NCBI RefSeq assembly: GCF_045679555.1
Contig: NC_092087.1
Location: forward strand, 21,133,925 to 21,197,924
Length of the DNA: 64,000 bases
Reading direction: 5' to 3'
Origin: Salvelinus alpinus
Taxonomy: Eukaryota > Chordata > Actinopteri > Salmoniformes > Salmonidae
Shown: positions 37,359 through 48,345 of the stretch, in pieces
Layout: every line of letters begins with the position of its first letter
Position numbering within the stretch: the stretch's first letter is position 1
The notes under the pieces: model-generated
The model's database searches: none
What the model was told of the DNA's origin: nothing
What the model saw: only the letters and a program-made list of their open reading frames with translations
Program-made: the position numbers and the translations under genes

Positions 37359-39473
37359 TTTAAAACTTCTTTGGGATAGGGGGCAGCATTTTCAATTTTG
37401 GATGAATTGGTGTCCATAGTGAACTCCCTCCTACTCTGTCCCAGATTATAATATATGCATATTATTACTATTGGATAGAAAACACTCTGAAGTTTCTAAA
37501 ACTGTTTGAATTATGTCTGTGAGTGTAACAGAACTCATATGGCAGGCAAACTTCCAAACAGGAAGTGAGAATTCTGAGAAGGGTCGATGTGAAAGTCATC
37601 GCCTATTCAATGTGTTCAGGCGTCGGAAGTGCAAACAGATCCATATCTTACAGGGAGTAAGATATGGATCTGTTTGCACTTCCGACGCCTTCCACTAGAT
37701 GTCAACAGTCAGTAGAACGTGGAATGAAGTCTCTAGTGTGATGTGGGGCCAGATGGGAGGGGAAGGAGTCAGTGGTCTGGCAGAATGCTAGTTCCTGGTC
37801 ATGCGCGCTAGTCATGGAATGGCCATGTGTGCCATTACTTATACAGACATGAAGAAATGCTCCGGTTGGAACGTTATTGGATATATATGATAACAACATC
37901 CTGAAGATTGATTCTCTACTAAGTTTGACCAGTTTATTCGACTTGTAATATAACTTTTTGAAGTTTTTGTCCGACGTTTGCCTTCATCTGTGCCAGTGTT
38001 TGGACACGTGTACTACACATGCTAGCTAAAGTTGCTAATTTGACATAAGTAATGGACATTATCGAACAAAAAAACAATTTATTGTGGAAATAGGATTCCT
38101 GGCATTGCATTCTGATGAAGATAATCAAAGGTAAGAGAATATTTATGATGTAATTTCGTATTTCTGTTGACTCCAACATGGCGGAGAACTTTTGTTAAAT
38201 CTGAGCGCCGTCTCAGATTATTGCATGGTGTGCTTTTTACTAAAGTTAAAAAAAAATCTGACACAGCGGTTGCATTAAGAACCAGTGTATCTTTAATTAT
38301 ATGTAAAACACGTATCTTTCATCAAAATTTATGATGAGTATTTGTGTTATTTGACGTGGCTCTCTGTAATTACTCCGGATATTTTGGAGGCATTTCTGAA
38401 CATGGCGCCAATGTAAACCGAGATTTGTGGATATAAATATGCAAATTATCGAACAAAACATACATGTATTGTGTAACATGATGTCCTATGAGTGTCATCT
38501 GATGAAGATTATCAAAGGTTAGTGATTCATTTTATCTCTATTTATGCTTTTGTGTGACTATCTTTGGCTGGGAAAAATGGCTTTGTGTTTTTTGGATTTG
38601 GTGGTGATCTAACATAAATATATGTTGTGTTTTCGCTGAAAAACATTTAAAAAATCGGACACGATGGGTAAATTAACAAGATGTTTATCTTTCATTTGCT
38701 GTATTGGACTTGTTAATGTGTGAAAGTTACATATTACCTTTGATGATCTTCATCAGAATGCACTCCCAGGAATCCTAGTTCCACAATAAATCGTTCTTTT
38801 GTTCGATAATGTCCATTACTTATGTCCAAGTAGCTACTTTTGCTAGCATGTTTAGTACACATGTCCAAACGCTCGCCCAGATCCAGGCGAACGTCGGACG
38901 AAAACTTCAAAAAGTTATATTACAGGTCGAATAAACTTGTCAAACTAAGTAGAGAATCAATCTTCAGGTTGTTGTTATCATAAATATTAAATAACGTTCC
39001 AACCGGAGAATTCCTTTGTGTCTACAAAAGTAATGGAACGCAAGGCGATATCATTTGGAATGCGCTTGACCAAGAACTGGCACTCTGGCAGACCACTGAC
39101 TGAAACAGCTCCCATCCGGCCCTACATCACAGTAGAGGCTTCATTCAACGTTCTACAGACTGTTGACATCTAGTGGAAGGCGTAGGAAGTGCAAACAGAT
39201 CCATATCTTACTGGGATTTGAATAGGCGATGAGTTGAAAATCGACCAGCCTCAGAATTCTCACTTTCATTCTCAGGGTTTTGCCTGCCATATGAGTTCTG
39301 TTATACTCACAGACATAATTCAAACAGTTTTAGAAACTTCAGAGTGTTTTCTATCCAATAGTAATAATAATATGCATATATTAGCATCTGGGACAGAGTA
39401 GGAGGCAGTTCACTCTGGGCACGCTATTCATCCAAAAGTGAAAATGCTGCCCCCTATCACAAAGAAGTTTTAA
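37359..39473. mobile_element. Large foldback element with TTTAA duplication, TTAA-type family
   Basis: TTTAA flanks both ends (37,359-37,363 and 39,469-39,473). The ends are inverted: AACTTCTTTGGGATAGGGGG on the left and its near-complement on the right. Each arm contains the same series in opposite orientation (GATAGAAAACACTCTGAAGT; CTCATATGGCAGGC; ACAGATCCATATC; CACTAGATGTCAACAG; the GATTGATTCTCTACT block), so the whole 2.1 kb is a near-palindrome with a non-palindromic centre (about 38,200-38,700). No transposase frame. The TTAA core suggests mobilisation by a piggyBac- or Kolobok-type enzyme; that is inference. Confidence 0.75.
37619..37689. repeat. Perfect 32-bp hairpin in the left arm of the foldback element
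   Basis: The left arm 37,619-37,650 (starting GGCGTCGGAAGTGCAAACAG) is perfectly complementary to the right arm 37,658-37,689, with a 7-nt loop CAGGGAG. The related loci at 39,180-39,215 and 57,845-57,885 have this segment once only, so here it was duplicated in inverted orientation. It could form a strong hairpin RNA if transcribed. Confidence 0.95.
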
Positions 39474-39900
39474 GGAATGGGCAGTTTTTCAGGATAAAAA
39501 AGAAACAGAATGGAGCTAAGCACAGGCAAAATACTTGAAGAAAACCTGTTTCAGTCTGCTTTCCACCAGACACTGGGAGATTAATTCACCTTTCTACAGG
39601 ACAATAACCTAAACACAAGGCAAAATCTACACTGGAGATGCTTACCAAGAAGACAGTGGCCGAGCTATAGTTTTGACTTAAATCGGCTTAAAAATCTATG
39701 GCAAGACTTGTAAATCTTTGGCTAGCATTGATCCACAACCAACTTGACAGAGCTTGAAGAATTTCGCAAAGAATAATCGGCAAATGTTGCACAATCCAGG
39801 TGTAGAAAGCTCTTAGAGAATTACCCAGAAAGACTCACAGCTGTAATTGCTGCCCAAGGTGATTCTAACATGTATTGAATACTTGGATTGAATACTTATC

Positions 39901-40999
39901 TACAGTGCATTCGGAAAGTATTCAGACCCATTCCTTGTTCCACATTTTGTTGTGTTACAGCCTTATTCTAAAATGGATGAAATATTTTTTTCCCCTCATC
40001 AATCTACACACAATACCCCATAATGACAAAGCGAAAACAGGTTTTTAGAAATGTTTGCAAATGTATTCAAAATAAAAACAGAAATGCCTTATTTACATAA
40101 GGATTCAGACCCTTTGCAATGAGACTCGAAATTGAGCTCAGGTGCATCCTGTTTCCTTTGATCATCCTTGAAATGTGTCTACAACTTGATTGGAGTCCAC
40201 CTGTGGTAAAATCAATTGATTGGACATGATTTAGAAAGGCACACACCTGTTTATCTAAGGTCCCAAAGTTGACAGTGCATGTCAGATCAAAACCAAGCCT
40301 TGAGGTTGAAAGAATTGTCTGTAGAGCTCCGAGACAGTATTGTGTCGAGGCACAGATCTGGGGAAGGCTACTAAAACATTTCTGCAGCATTGAAGGTCCT
40401 CAAGAACACAGTGGCCTCCATCATTCTTAAATGGAAGAAGATTGCAACCATCGAGACTCTTCCTAGAGCTGGCCACCCAGGCCAAACTGAGCAATCGGTG
40501 GAGAAGGACTTTGGTCAGGGAGGTGAGCAAGAACCCAACGTTCACTCTGACAGAGCTCCATAGTTCCTCTGTGGAGATGAGAGATCCTTCCAGAAGGACA
40601 ACCATCTCTGCAGCACCTAAAGACTTTCAGACCATGAGAAACAAGATCCTCTGGTCTGATGAAACCAAGATTGAACTCTTTGGCCTCAATGCCAAGCTTC
40701 ACGTCTGGAGGAAACCTGGCACCATTCCTATGGTGAAGCATGGTGGTGGCAGCATGGCAGCATGGTGGCAGGGACTTAAAGGGTAAAGGGTCTGAATACT
40801 TATGTAAATGTGATATAAACGTTTTTTATACATTTACTTAAAATTAAAAAGCAAAAATACTTTTTTCTTTGTAATTATGGTGTATTGTATGTACATTGAT
40901 GAGAGAAAAAAAACGATTTAATCAATGTTAAAATAAGGCTGTTACATGTCAAAATTTGGAAAACGTCAAGGGGTCTGAATACTTTCCGAATGCACTGTA
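39901..40999 (+). mobile_element. Tc1-like transposon nested in the older Tc1-like element
   Basis: TA-flanked ends: CAGTGCATTCGGAAAGTATT on the left and the complement of the same on the right. Plus-strand transposase traces: RHRSGEGY then a stop, NISAALKVLKNTVASIILKW, a frameshift, and [20 protein letters not shown] (first catalytic Asp, 40,647 on). The rest of the catalytic domain is deleted at about 40,780. Family as at 8,437 and 61,479. Confidence 0.9.
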
Positions 41000-41320
41000 A
41001 TCAAAATATGTGATTTATTTTTCATTATCTTTTTTTTATTTTTTTTATTTTTTACAAATGTTAGAATTTATCTTCCACTTTGATATTACAGAATATTTTG
41101 TATCTAGTTGACAAAATAAATTACAATTAAATAAATTTGCATCCTACTTTGTAACACAACAAAACGTGTAAAAAGTCAAGGGGAATGAATACTTTCTGGA
41201 GGCACTTTAGCTATCTACTAAACCTAACCTTAACCCTAAACTTAACCCTTACCCTAGCCCCTTATTCTAAACATAACTGTAACATTAGCAAGCAGTTGCT
41301 TATCAACAGATAGTATGACC

Positions 41321-41506
41321 ATTGTTGATATAGTCCCAAAATTGTTGCATGTCAGAAATCAAGTTTTCGAGATATATCACTTTCAAAATACAGAAATACA
41401 GTCAGTATGATGCATTTTGCTTTTTTATATTTCTGTATTTTGAAAGTTATATATCTTGAAAACATGATGGCTGACTTGCAAAACATTTTGGGACTATATC
41501 AACAAT
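41321..41506. repeat. Foldback repeat with about 78-bp arms
   Basis: The left arm 41,321-41,398 (ATTGTTGATATAGTCCCAAA...) and right arm 41,428-41,506 are complementary with a handful of mismatches, around a 29-bp centre. It starts about 105 bp right of the old Tc1-like element. No coding. 41,507-41,993 has no recognised feature. Confidence 0.85.
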
Positions 41507-41993
41507 GAACTAATGAAACAAATACCAAAATATAGTTTTTGGTTGAAATGTTCCTATTAGTTGTCATGTAAACGTGTTATCACTGAGCTGTCAACAATTT
41601 AAAAGCACAAGAAAGTTCAAATGGGAATACAATGGCAGATATTTTGTACTTATACAACTGAATGTGTTATCACTGTGCTTCATCTAATAGCACAACCAAA
41701 TTACCTTGATTGCAGTTGAGATTACATAAAAAATGTATGGTGCAAGTGATTCTGCACAGATTATTATAGCAATTGTGAAGATCTCCACAGACCTGCGACC
41801 TTTGCATGCTATCTTGAACATGCACACTTTCTATGATTACATAAGACATTTATAGTTACAGTAACCTCAAAATATGGCCATGGATGTGTTGCTCATTTTC
41901 AGGTTGAATAAGTACTCTTACATTAGTTTGTAAGATAGCCTTATTTCTTGTATTACACAAGTAATATTGAATTATGTTTGAATTGAATTGTGC

Positions 41994-42163
41994 AAATGAA
42001 TTACTTAAAAATCATACAATGTGATTTTCTAGAATTTTGTTTTAGATTCCGTCTCTCACAGTTGAAGTGTACCAATGATAAAAATTACAGACCTCTACAT
42101 GCTTTGTAAGTAGGAAAATCTGCAAAATTGGCAGTGTATCAAATATTTGTTCTCCCCTCTGTA
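41994..42163. mobile_element. Right end of the same MITE family as at 25,972
   Basis: AATCATACAATGTGATTTTC, TCTCACAGTTGAAGTGTACC and TTCTCCCC-CTGTA match the right half of the MITE at 26,290-26,453. The left half is absent. It abuts the LTR-like fragment that follows. Confidence 0.85.
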
Positions 42164-42830
42164 TATACTTGTGGTGGTAGAAACATGTTTTGTCTAATGC
42201 AGCTGTATCGATCCTCTGGGAAGAATAAACTTGGTTAAGCTTTCATAATGTGCGTTGAGTGTTTTACTTAACAGTTGGTGCTGCGAGCAGGGTTCACTAC
42301 GATTTGTAGTCAAACCAGAGAGGCCAGATCAGTGGAGCTGGCAACAACAAGGTAGGCACAGTTCCTACACCTGTTTCCACTCATTTTGACGTTTTGGGGA
42401 GATGAGAATCGTAGGCTGAACATTTATAGGATATGGACCTAGAGCCTGAGTTTATTCGGTAGGCCCATTGTGTAACGACCAGTCATAAATATCTGGTGTA
42501 GGGAAGGTTCCATAAGGATAGGTCTGAGTGGACGTTTTCCTATGCGAGATCCAGGTAAAAAAAGGTGTAGGGTTGGTTCCTTCAAGGATAGGTCCCGAGT
42601 GGAGGTTTTCCTCTGCGAGATCCAGGAGTGACAATACAGTGTAGGGTAGGTTCCGTATTAGGATAGGTCCCTAGTGGGGGTATTCTTCTGCGAGATCTGT
42701 AAAAGGGACAAAAGTCCCAGCTGCAGTGAGTTTTTGTAAGACGAGAGTTCTAGAAGCTAGTGAGTTTTAGGAAGACGAGAGCTCCAGAAGCTAGAGAGGT
42801 CGGATTCAACGTATTATATACAAGGTTTGT
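42164..42830 (+). mobile_element. Retrovirus-like LTR end, primer-binding site and untranslated leader (remnant)
   Basis: An AATAAA at 42,225-42,230 is followed about 60 bp later by an LTR-like end TTACTTAACA and TTGGTGCTGCGAGCAGGG (42,292-42,309). The latter has the TGGTG...form of a primer-binding site; the tRNA was not identified. The leader contains three copies of an approximately 62-bp unit (about 42,493-42,690; core GGATAGGTCCCGAGTGGAGG and TGCGAGATC) and two shorter repeats with GAAGCTAG. No gag frame follows. The 5' part of the LTR is missing. It is an old remnant without protein-coding capacity. Confidence 0.55.
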
Positions 42831-42831
42831 C

Positions 42832-43019
42832 TATGTTGAAAATTGGTTACCATGATGACATAATGATGTGTGTTCATCCTCAAAACACCACCTATCTACA
42901 GCTATCCAGTTGATGACTTTTTGAAAATCCAATGTATTTTCCACATAGATCCCACGTCACCAATATCTTGACAAATGACATTGAAACAATGTTGATTCAA
43001 CCTGTTTGTGCCCAGTGGG
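42832..43019. repeat. Partial copy of the CCCACTGGGCA MITE
   Basis: The right end ACAATGTTGATTCAACCTGT followed by GCCCAGTGGG equals that at 14,615-14,647. The left end is missing. Confidence 0.6.
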
Positions 43020-43049
43020 TTGTTACTATGTTCCAAATTATTATTATTT

Positions 43050-43230
43050 TTTCCCTTTATTTAACTAGGCAAGTCAGTGAAGAACAAATTCTTATTTTCA
43101 ATGACGGCCTAGGTTAACTGCCTTGTTCAGGGGCAGAATGATTTTTACCTTGTCAGCTCGGGGATTCGATCTTCCAACCTTTTGGTTACTCGTCCAACAC
43201 CCTAACCACTAGCAGGCTACCTGGCACCCC
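43050..43230 (-). mobile_element. tRNA-derived SINE on minus strand
   Basis: The minus strand has an A box TAGCCTGCTAGTGGTTAGGG, a B box AGATCGAATCCCC, then GCCCCTGAACAAGGCAG-type body and a tail AACTAAATAAAGGG at about 43,050. This is a full copy of a common salmonid SINE; its 3' half is also at 10,628. Confidence 0.88.
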
Positions 43231-45473
43231 TCTCCCACCAAATTGAAATAAGTTAGCTAGTCCCCTACCATAACAATACAATCAAATCATCATACATTAT
43301 CATAGGGGCTCTGGCGGATCGTGGTTGCCCAATGCCCTATTAAAACACTTTATGTTGGCGTTTCCAGGTGTGAGGGTTGAGATACGTCTGAGAGCTGTGC
43401 CCCTAGAGATTTGTTATAACTGCATAATACTGATAGTGATGGAAAAGTTAAAGTAACTGTAGTGTTTGCGAGATAAGCAGCATGTTATTATGCACACCTG
43501 GTTAAAATGGTATGCTGGTGTTCAGTGCGTGGTATTGGAAATATGTATCTGTTTGGATGTGCATAGCTTTATTGACAGGCCCTCATTGGTTGTTGACCAC
43601 GGTATTCAAGTGTGCTACCTTTGAGCAGGTGCAGATGGACTCAGCTTGGAACCGGTAAGTTGTATCCGCTGTCATGTTGGAAATAAACCTTCTTTGTGAT
43701 AATGCTTTATACTATCGAGTTTCTCTTTGCAATAACTAAACAGGGGATGCAACAGTAACAGAGTCATAGCTAAACTCACAAGGCACAATACAGATAAGTC
43801 ACGGAGTGCATTGTTAATACATACGCTATCTCTGAGTACCACGCACTGAACGGTTGACAACTGTGTGACACTAAGAAGAGAAGAATCAAAACCGGTGCTG
43901 GAATCCTGTTGCCTCCTCTGCCTTATGGCTTCCACTCATTGTTAATTAGTGGTACACTGGCATCCTCAGGAGACAAACTAAAGAGACAAGCCCCCAAACT
44001 CAGGTGCAGACATGGGATTATGTGGGAGAAAGTTGTCAAGTTACTCTGCATTCTGTGTTTTTAAATAAGACGGTGCTTCTTCCAGAGAGCAGGTAGATAG
44101 CTAGTGCCTCTCTGATCATTGTTATTGAAGCAATCACTTGCGTTAAAGTCAGAGGAGCTGGAGGGGAGCGGAGGCAGCACAGATTGACAGGAAGGTTATT
44201 TGTTACTTAATAGTAGCCTAGACTATGGGAGCTCAGATTGTCTGGAAGGTTATTAGTTACTTAATAGTAGCCTAGACTATGGAAGCTCAGATTGTCAGGA
44301 AGGTTATTTGTTACTTAATAGACATGAGCTCTGTGACATGATTATACCACAAAGGTATCACATTGACATCGTTGATACTTCAGATCTGATATTGAGTGAC
44401 TATACTGAGAGAGCAGGAGGAGAGAAGAATATGACCAGCTATCCCCAGAAATAACAAGTCAGTATCAGTGCATCCCAATGTGGGAGCGGGCAGTGACTAA
44501 GACCAGAATGGGACAATGGTAATGAAGGAAAGTTGTGTAAATATGTAGCTTACAAAATGTATTGTATTATCATACATAGCAAACACTCCCTATGAAAAAT
44601 GCTAAATGAGGACTGTTCATTAAACCACAAGTGTCATGACTTACCTATGTTAATTGACCTGTATATATATAAGGACTGGAGAATTTAAATGATATAGTAG
44701 TGTGCAGGGTAAGTGTACCTATTAAGCCCACCAAAATATACTTTTAGACATTTCTAACATATACTGCCCTACTTTTTGGAGATCAAATGAGAGATGAATC
44801 TCTCATGTGAAATTTTATGACTAGACTTATGCCATATTTTTTATGTAAGAGAAAAATCTTTGATAAAATATGTGAAAATCCACATTGGACTTAATGGGTA
44901 TTGAATGTACCCTTTAAGCCTATGGGTGTTACAAAGAAGCCCACCTCTTAAATGGCAACTTACCAGTTTGGTTAGGGCCAGCATGAGGGATAAAGTTTAT
45001 CCTGTGTCGCTGAGTGTATCTATTAAGTTAAGTTTGAGCATATTAGCAAATACAATGTGTTCTATACAGCTGTCAACATTCTGCAAGGAAAGAGCCACTT
45101 AAAAGAGCCACTTCTATTATATAATCATTAACCAAATTACCCTGGATACCAGACTTGAGATAAGTGATAACTCAGTTCTAGAATATTTTCATTGATGAGA
45201 ATTAATCAAAAAATATATTGACATTCAGAATTTTTGACTTTGTTTAGACATCCAGCCTGTATTGTAGTTACATGACCAGAGACAAATCTTCAATTGCACA
45301 GTATTTATTTATTTGGAGTGGTACATGAAGCCAGACAGTCTTCATGTATAGGATCCTTCAGACTATATGATTGCTATGTCAAGTGCTAAAAAAGTTATCA
45401 ACTAAACGTTAATGGAAAAACTGTCCTCGTGAAAAATCGAGCTTATTAAATATTCTACAGCTGTAATGTCATC
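43231..45473. other. Long stretch without a recognised gene
   Basis: No coding family is visible. A 15-bp perfect inverted repeat (GTTCAGTGCGTGGTA at 43,520-43,534 and its complement at 43,837-43,851) encloses an AATAAA at 43,682; this may be an LTR-like remnant, but PBS and target duplication were not found. A 54-bp tandem repeat is listed separately. Confidence 0.45.
44179..44332. repeat. Tandem repeat of 54 bp, almost three copies
   Basis: Copies start at 44,181, 44,235 and 44,289 (AGATTG[A/T]C[A/T]GGAAGGTTAT...). They differ at few positions; the last is cut after about 44 bp. Confidence 0.92.
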
Positions 45474-45540
45474 AATCAAATCAAACTTTATTTATATAGC
45501 ACATTTCTAACAACAAATGCATTTCAAGGTGTTCAAAGTC
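45474..45540 (-). repeat. LINE 3' tail
   Basis: ATCAAATCAAACTTTATTTA is the complement of the TAAATAAAGTTTGATTTGAT-type tail of salmonid LINEs. Only the tail is present. Confidence 0.6.
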
Positions 45541-45606
45541 ATGCATTGAAAGGCATGTGGCACTTAACATCCTTCCTCTTGGCAGGTCTCTATAGGTGAA
45601 CATGTG

Positions 45607-47950
45607 ATTCCCTCTACTACATGCGAATGCCCCCATGGAGCTCATAAGTGTAGCTATACAACTGCATTGGCTATTTTTGCAGTTCCCAATATCGGCTGTA
45701 CGGATGTGGAATGTGGGTGGAGGAAGCCAGCCGTGCCCAACCAGGTGCAGTCAGTGGAGGACCTGTACCCGGCCGAATACTACAAGTCTCTTCAGTGGCT
45801 AAGGATCTTCAGTGGCTAAGGAACCGTCTCCGGGGCAGGTTCAGTGGAACGGCATGTCTCCTTGAACCTGAGCCAGAACAACCGCTACCCTCCCTGTCAT
45901 CCCTGTCTGTGGCACCTGTTGAATCCTGGCTGGCATGGCGCTGTTGGTGGAGCAGAAGGAGGCTATATGGCAGGCAACTGTTGGACAGCGCCCCAACCCA
46001 AACTGCCACACCATGAGGAGAGGGATGTTGACGGTTAGCAATTTTAGGGCCAAGTGCATTACTATGTACAGTGCCTTGCAAAAGTATTCATTCGCCTTGG
46101 CATTTTTCCTATTTTGTTGCATTACAACCTGTAATTTAAATTGATTTTTATTTGGAATTCATGTAATGGACATACACTAAATTGGTGAAGTGAAATGAAA
46201 AAAATAACTTCTTTAAACTTTTTATTTTATTTTAATGGAAAAGTGGTGCGTGTGTATGTATTCACCCCTTTGCTATGAAGCCCGTAAATAAGATCTGGTG
46301 CAACCAATTACCTTCAGAAGTCACATAATTAGTTAAATAAAGTCCACCTGTGTGCAATCTAAGTGTTGCATGATCTGTCATATGATCTCAGTATATATAC
46401 ATTTGTTACGAAGGGCCCCAGAGTCTGCAACACCACTAAGCAAGGGCCACCACCAAGCAAGCGGCACCATGAAGACCAAGGACATCTCCAAATAGGCCAG
46501 AGACAAAGTTGTGAAGTACAGATCAGGTTTGGGTTATAGAAAAATATCAGAAACTTTGAACATTCCACGGAGCACCATTAAATCCATTATTAAAAAATGG
46601 AAAGAATATGTTACCACAACAAACCTGCCAAGAGAGGGCCGCCCACCAAAACTCACAGACCAGGCAAGGAGGTCATTAATCAGAGAGGCAACAAAGAGAC
46701 CAAAGATAACACTGAAGGAGCTGCAAAGCTCCACAGCGGAGATTGGAGTATCTGTCCATAGGACCACTTTAAGCCGTACACTCCACAGAGCTGGGCTTTA
46801 GGGAAGAGTGTCCAGAAAAAAGCCATTGCTTAAAGAAAAAAATAAGCAAACACGTTTGGTGTTCGCTAAAATGCTTGTGGGACTTTCCAAACATATGGAA
46901 GAATGTACTCTGGTTATAGACAAACATTTTGCTTTTTGGCCACCAAGGAAAACACCATATCTGGCGCAAACCCAACACCTCTCATCACCCCGAGAACACC
47001 ATCACCCTGAGAACACCATGTTTTTCATCAGCAGGGACAGGGAAGCTGGTCAGAATTGAGGGAATGATGGATGGCGCTAAATAAAGGGAAATTCTTGAGG
47101 GAAAACAGTTTCAGTCTTCCAGAGATTTGAGACTGGGACGGAGGTTCATCTTCCAGCAGGACAATGACCCTAATTATACTACTAAAGCAACACTTGAGTG
47201 GTTTAAGGGGAAACATTTAAATGTCTTGGAATGACCTAGTTAAAGCCCAGACCTCATTCCAATTGAAAATCTGTGGTATGACTTAAAGATTGCTGTACAC
47301 CAGCGGAACCCATCCAACTTGAAGGAGCTGGAGCAGTTTTGCCTTGAAGAATGGGCAAAAATCCCAGTGGCTAGATGTGCCAAGCTTGTAGAGACATACC
47401 CCAAGAGACTTGCAGCTGTAATTGCTGCAAAAAGGTGGCTCAACAAAGTATTGACTTTGGGTGGGTGAATAGTTATGCACGCTCAAGTTTTCCATTTTTT
47501 TGTGCTATTTCTTGTTTGTTTCACAAAAAAAAATATTTTGCATCTTCAAAGTGGTAGGCATGTTGTGTAAATCAAATTATACAAACCCCCCCAAAATCTA
47601 TTTTAATTCCAGGTTGTAAGGCAACAGAATAGGAAAAATGCCAAGGGGGGTGAATACTTTCGCAAGCCACTGTAGCTGCTAAAAAGTCTCTGGATGGGGT
47701 GTTGTCTGTAAAGTGGTCTGGAGATAACGAAGAGGAGGGCATCAAGGCAGTCAAAATGGCTACAGGGATGGCTGTTTCAGGAGCAGGGCTTTGGGTAACG
47801 AGGTCTGGGATCCTGGGTGCCTCACTGGATGGTCTGGTGGGCACCACAGTAGTGGTGGTCAAGTGTCCCTGTGGTGCAAGGGACCTTACCATTGAAAGGG
47901 CAGTGAATTTGAAAGATTTCTATATCCAGGAAGAGGGACCGCCTCCGTGA
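45607..47950 (+). pseudogene. Decayed SWIM zinc-finger / YqaJ-type nuclease gene, split by a Tc1-like element
   Basis: Before the insertion, TTCECPHGAHKCSYTTALAI resembles a SWIM zinc finger (CxC...CxH), with the last His replaced by Tyr. It is followed by TDVECGWRKP and SVEDLYPAEYY. A 17-bp tandem duplication (45,789-45,822) then shifts the frame. Further parts are EQKEAIWQATVGQRPNPN and HTMRRGMLTVSNF. After the insertion (from 47,677) come KWSGDNEEEGIKAVKMATG, GLWVTRSGILGASLDGLVG and VVVVKCPCGARDLTIE. These match the YqaJ/lambda-exonuclease-like fold: ASPDG gives the catalytic Asp, here ASLDG, and the ExK motif has lost its Glu (VVVKCP for VEVKCP). Such SWIM-plus-YqaJ proteins occur in many copies in fish genomes. 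Frame breaks and lost catalytic residues show it is not functional. The family call is by motif only. Confidence 0.7.
46067..47674 (+). mobile_element. Tc1-like transposon inserted in the SWIM/YqaJ pseudogene
   Basis: TA-flanked ends: CAGTGCCTTGCAAAAGTATT on the left and the complement of CAGTGGCTTGCGAAAGTATT on the right. The plus-strand transposase N-terminus is open from 46,511: SGLGYRKISETLNIPRSTIK (HTH), REGRPPKLTDQARRSLIREA (linker) and VHRTTLSRTLHRAGL, then a stop at 46,799. Later remnants in other frames include SRKKPLLKEKNK and, near 47,150, a sequence for the QDNDP-like second Asp and, near 47,250, the [10 protein letters not shown]-like Glu region. About 1.6 kb, nearly full length but dead. 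Confidence 0.92.
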
Positions 47951-48345
47951 AGACCATCCCTACCGGATCAGTGTTCTCGTCACTCCTGTCAGTACCTGTT
48001 TTCAGGGAAGCCAATGGTCCAAAAATATTTAGTTCATACACACAAAAGGCTCCCAGAATAGGTTGTATTAGATAGAACTAAAGTAATGTAGTTAACTTTA
48101 CCATGGGCACAGTGTGAATTTATATCTGTGATGTTTCAAATAATTTCTTACCTGTGTCTTACTTGCTGAAGGCCCCAGTCATCCCTGCCTGTATCTGACA
48201 TTGCTGAAAAACAAGTGAACAATGAATAAAAATCATACAAACAACAGGTTATATTACATTCAAGTTTTGGTCAAAGCAGCCAACTAAAGTAATGTAGTTC
48301 ATCTCAGCACAGTATGTTAGTTTGTCAGCTAACTAGCCAGACAGT

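Larger units (their letters stand above)
36729..41215 (+). mobile_element. Old Tc1-like transposon carrying two later insertions
   Basis: The left end is TA then CAGTATTCCCACTCCTTGAC. The right end is its degenerate complement (GTCAAGGGGAATGAATACTT, 41,177-41,196, ending CACTTTA). Plus-strand remnants include the start region near 37,152 (ATGCCTCGCAAAGAAGG) and, after the first insertion, traces of the DDE C-terminus (39,590-39,840) with many stops. The two insertions are a TTAA-flanked foldback element (37,359-39,473) and a Tc1-like element (39,901-40,999). Its own length without them would be about 1.3 kb. Confidence 0.8.

Noticed and set aside
43520-43851. LTR suggested by a 15-bp inverted repeat and an AATAAA
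   Set aside because: No TG...CA ends, no target duplication and no primer-binding site were found.
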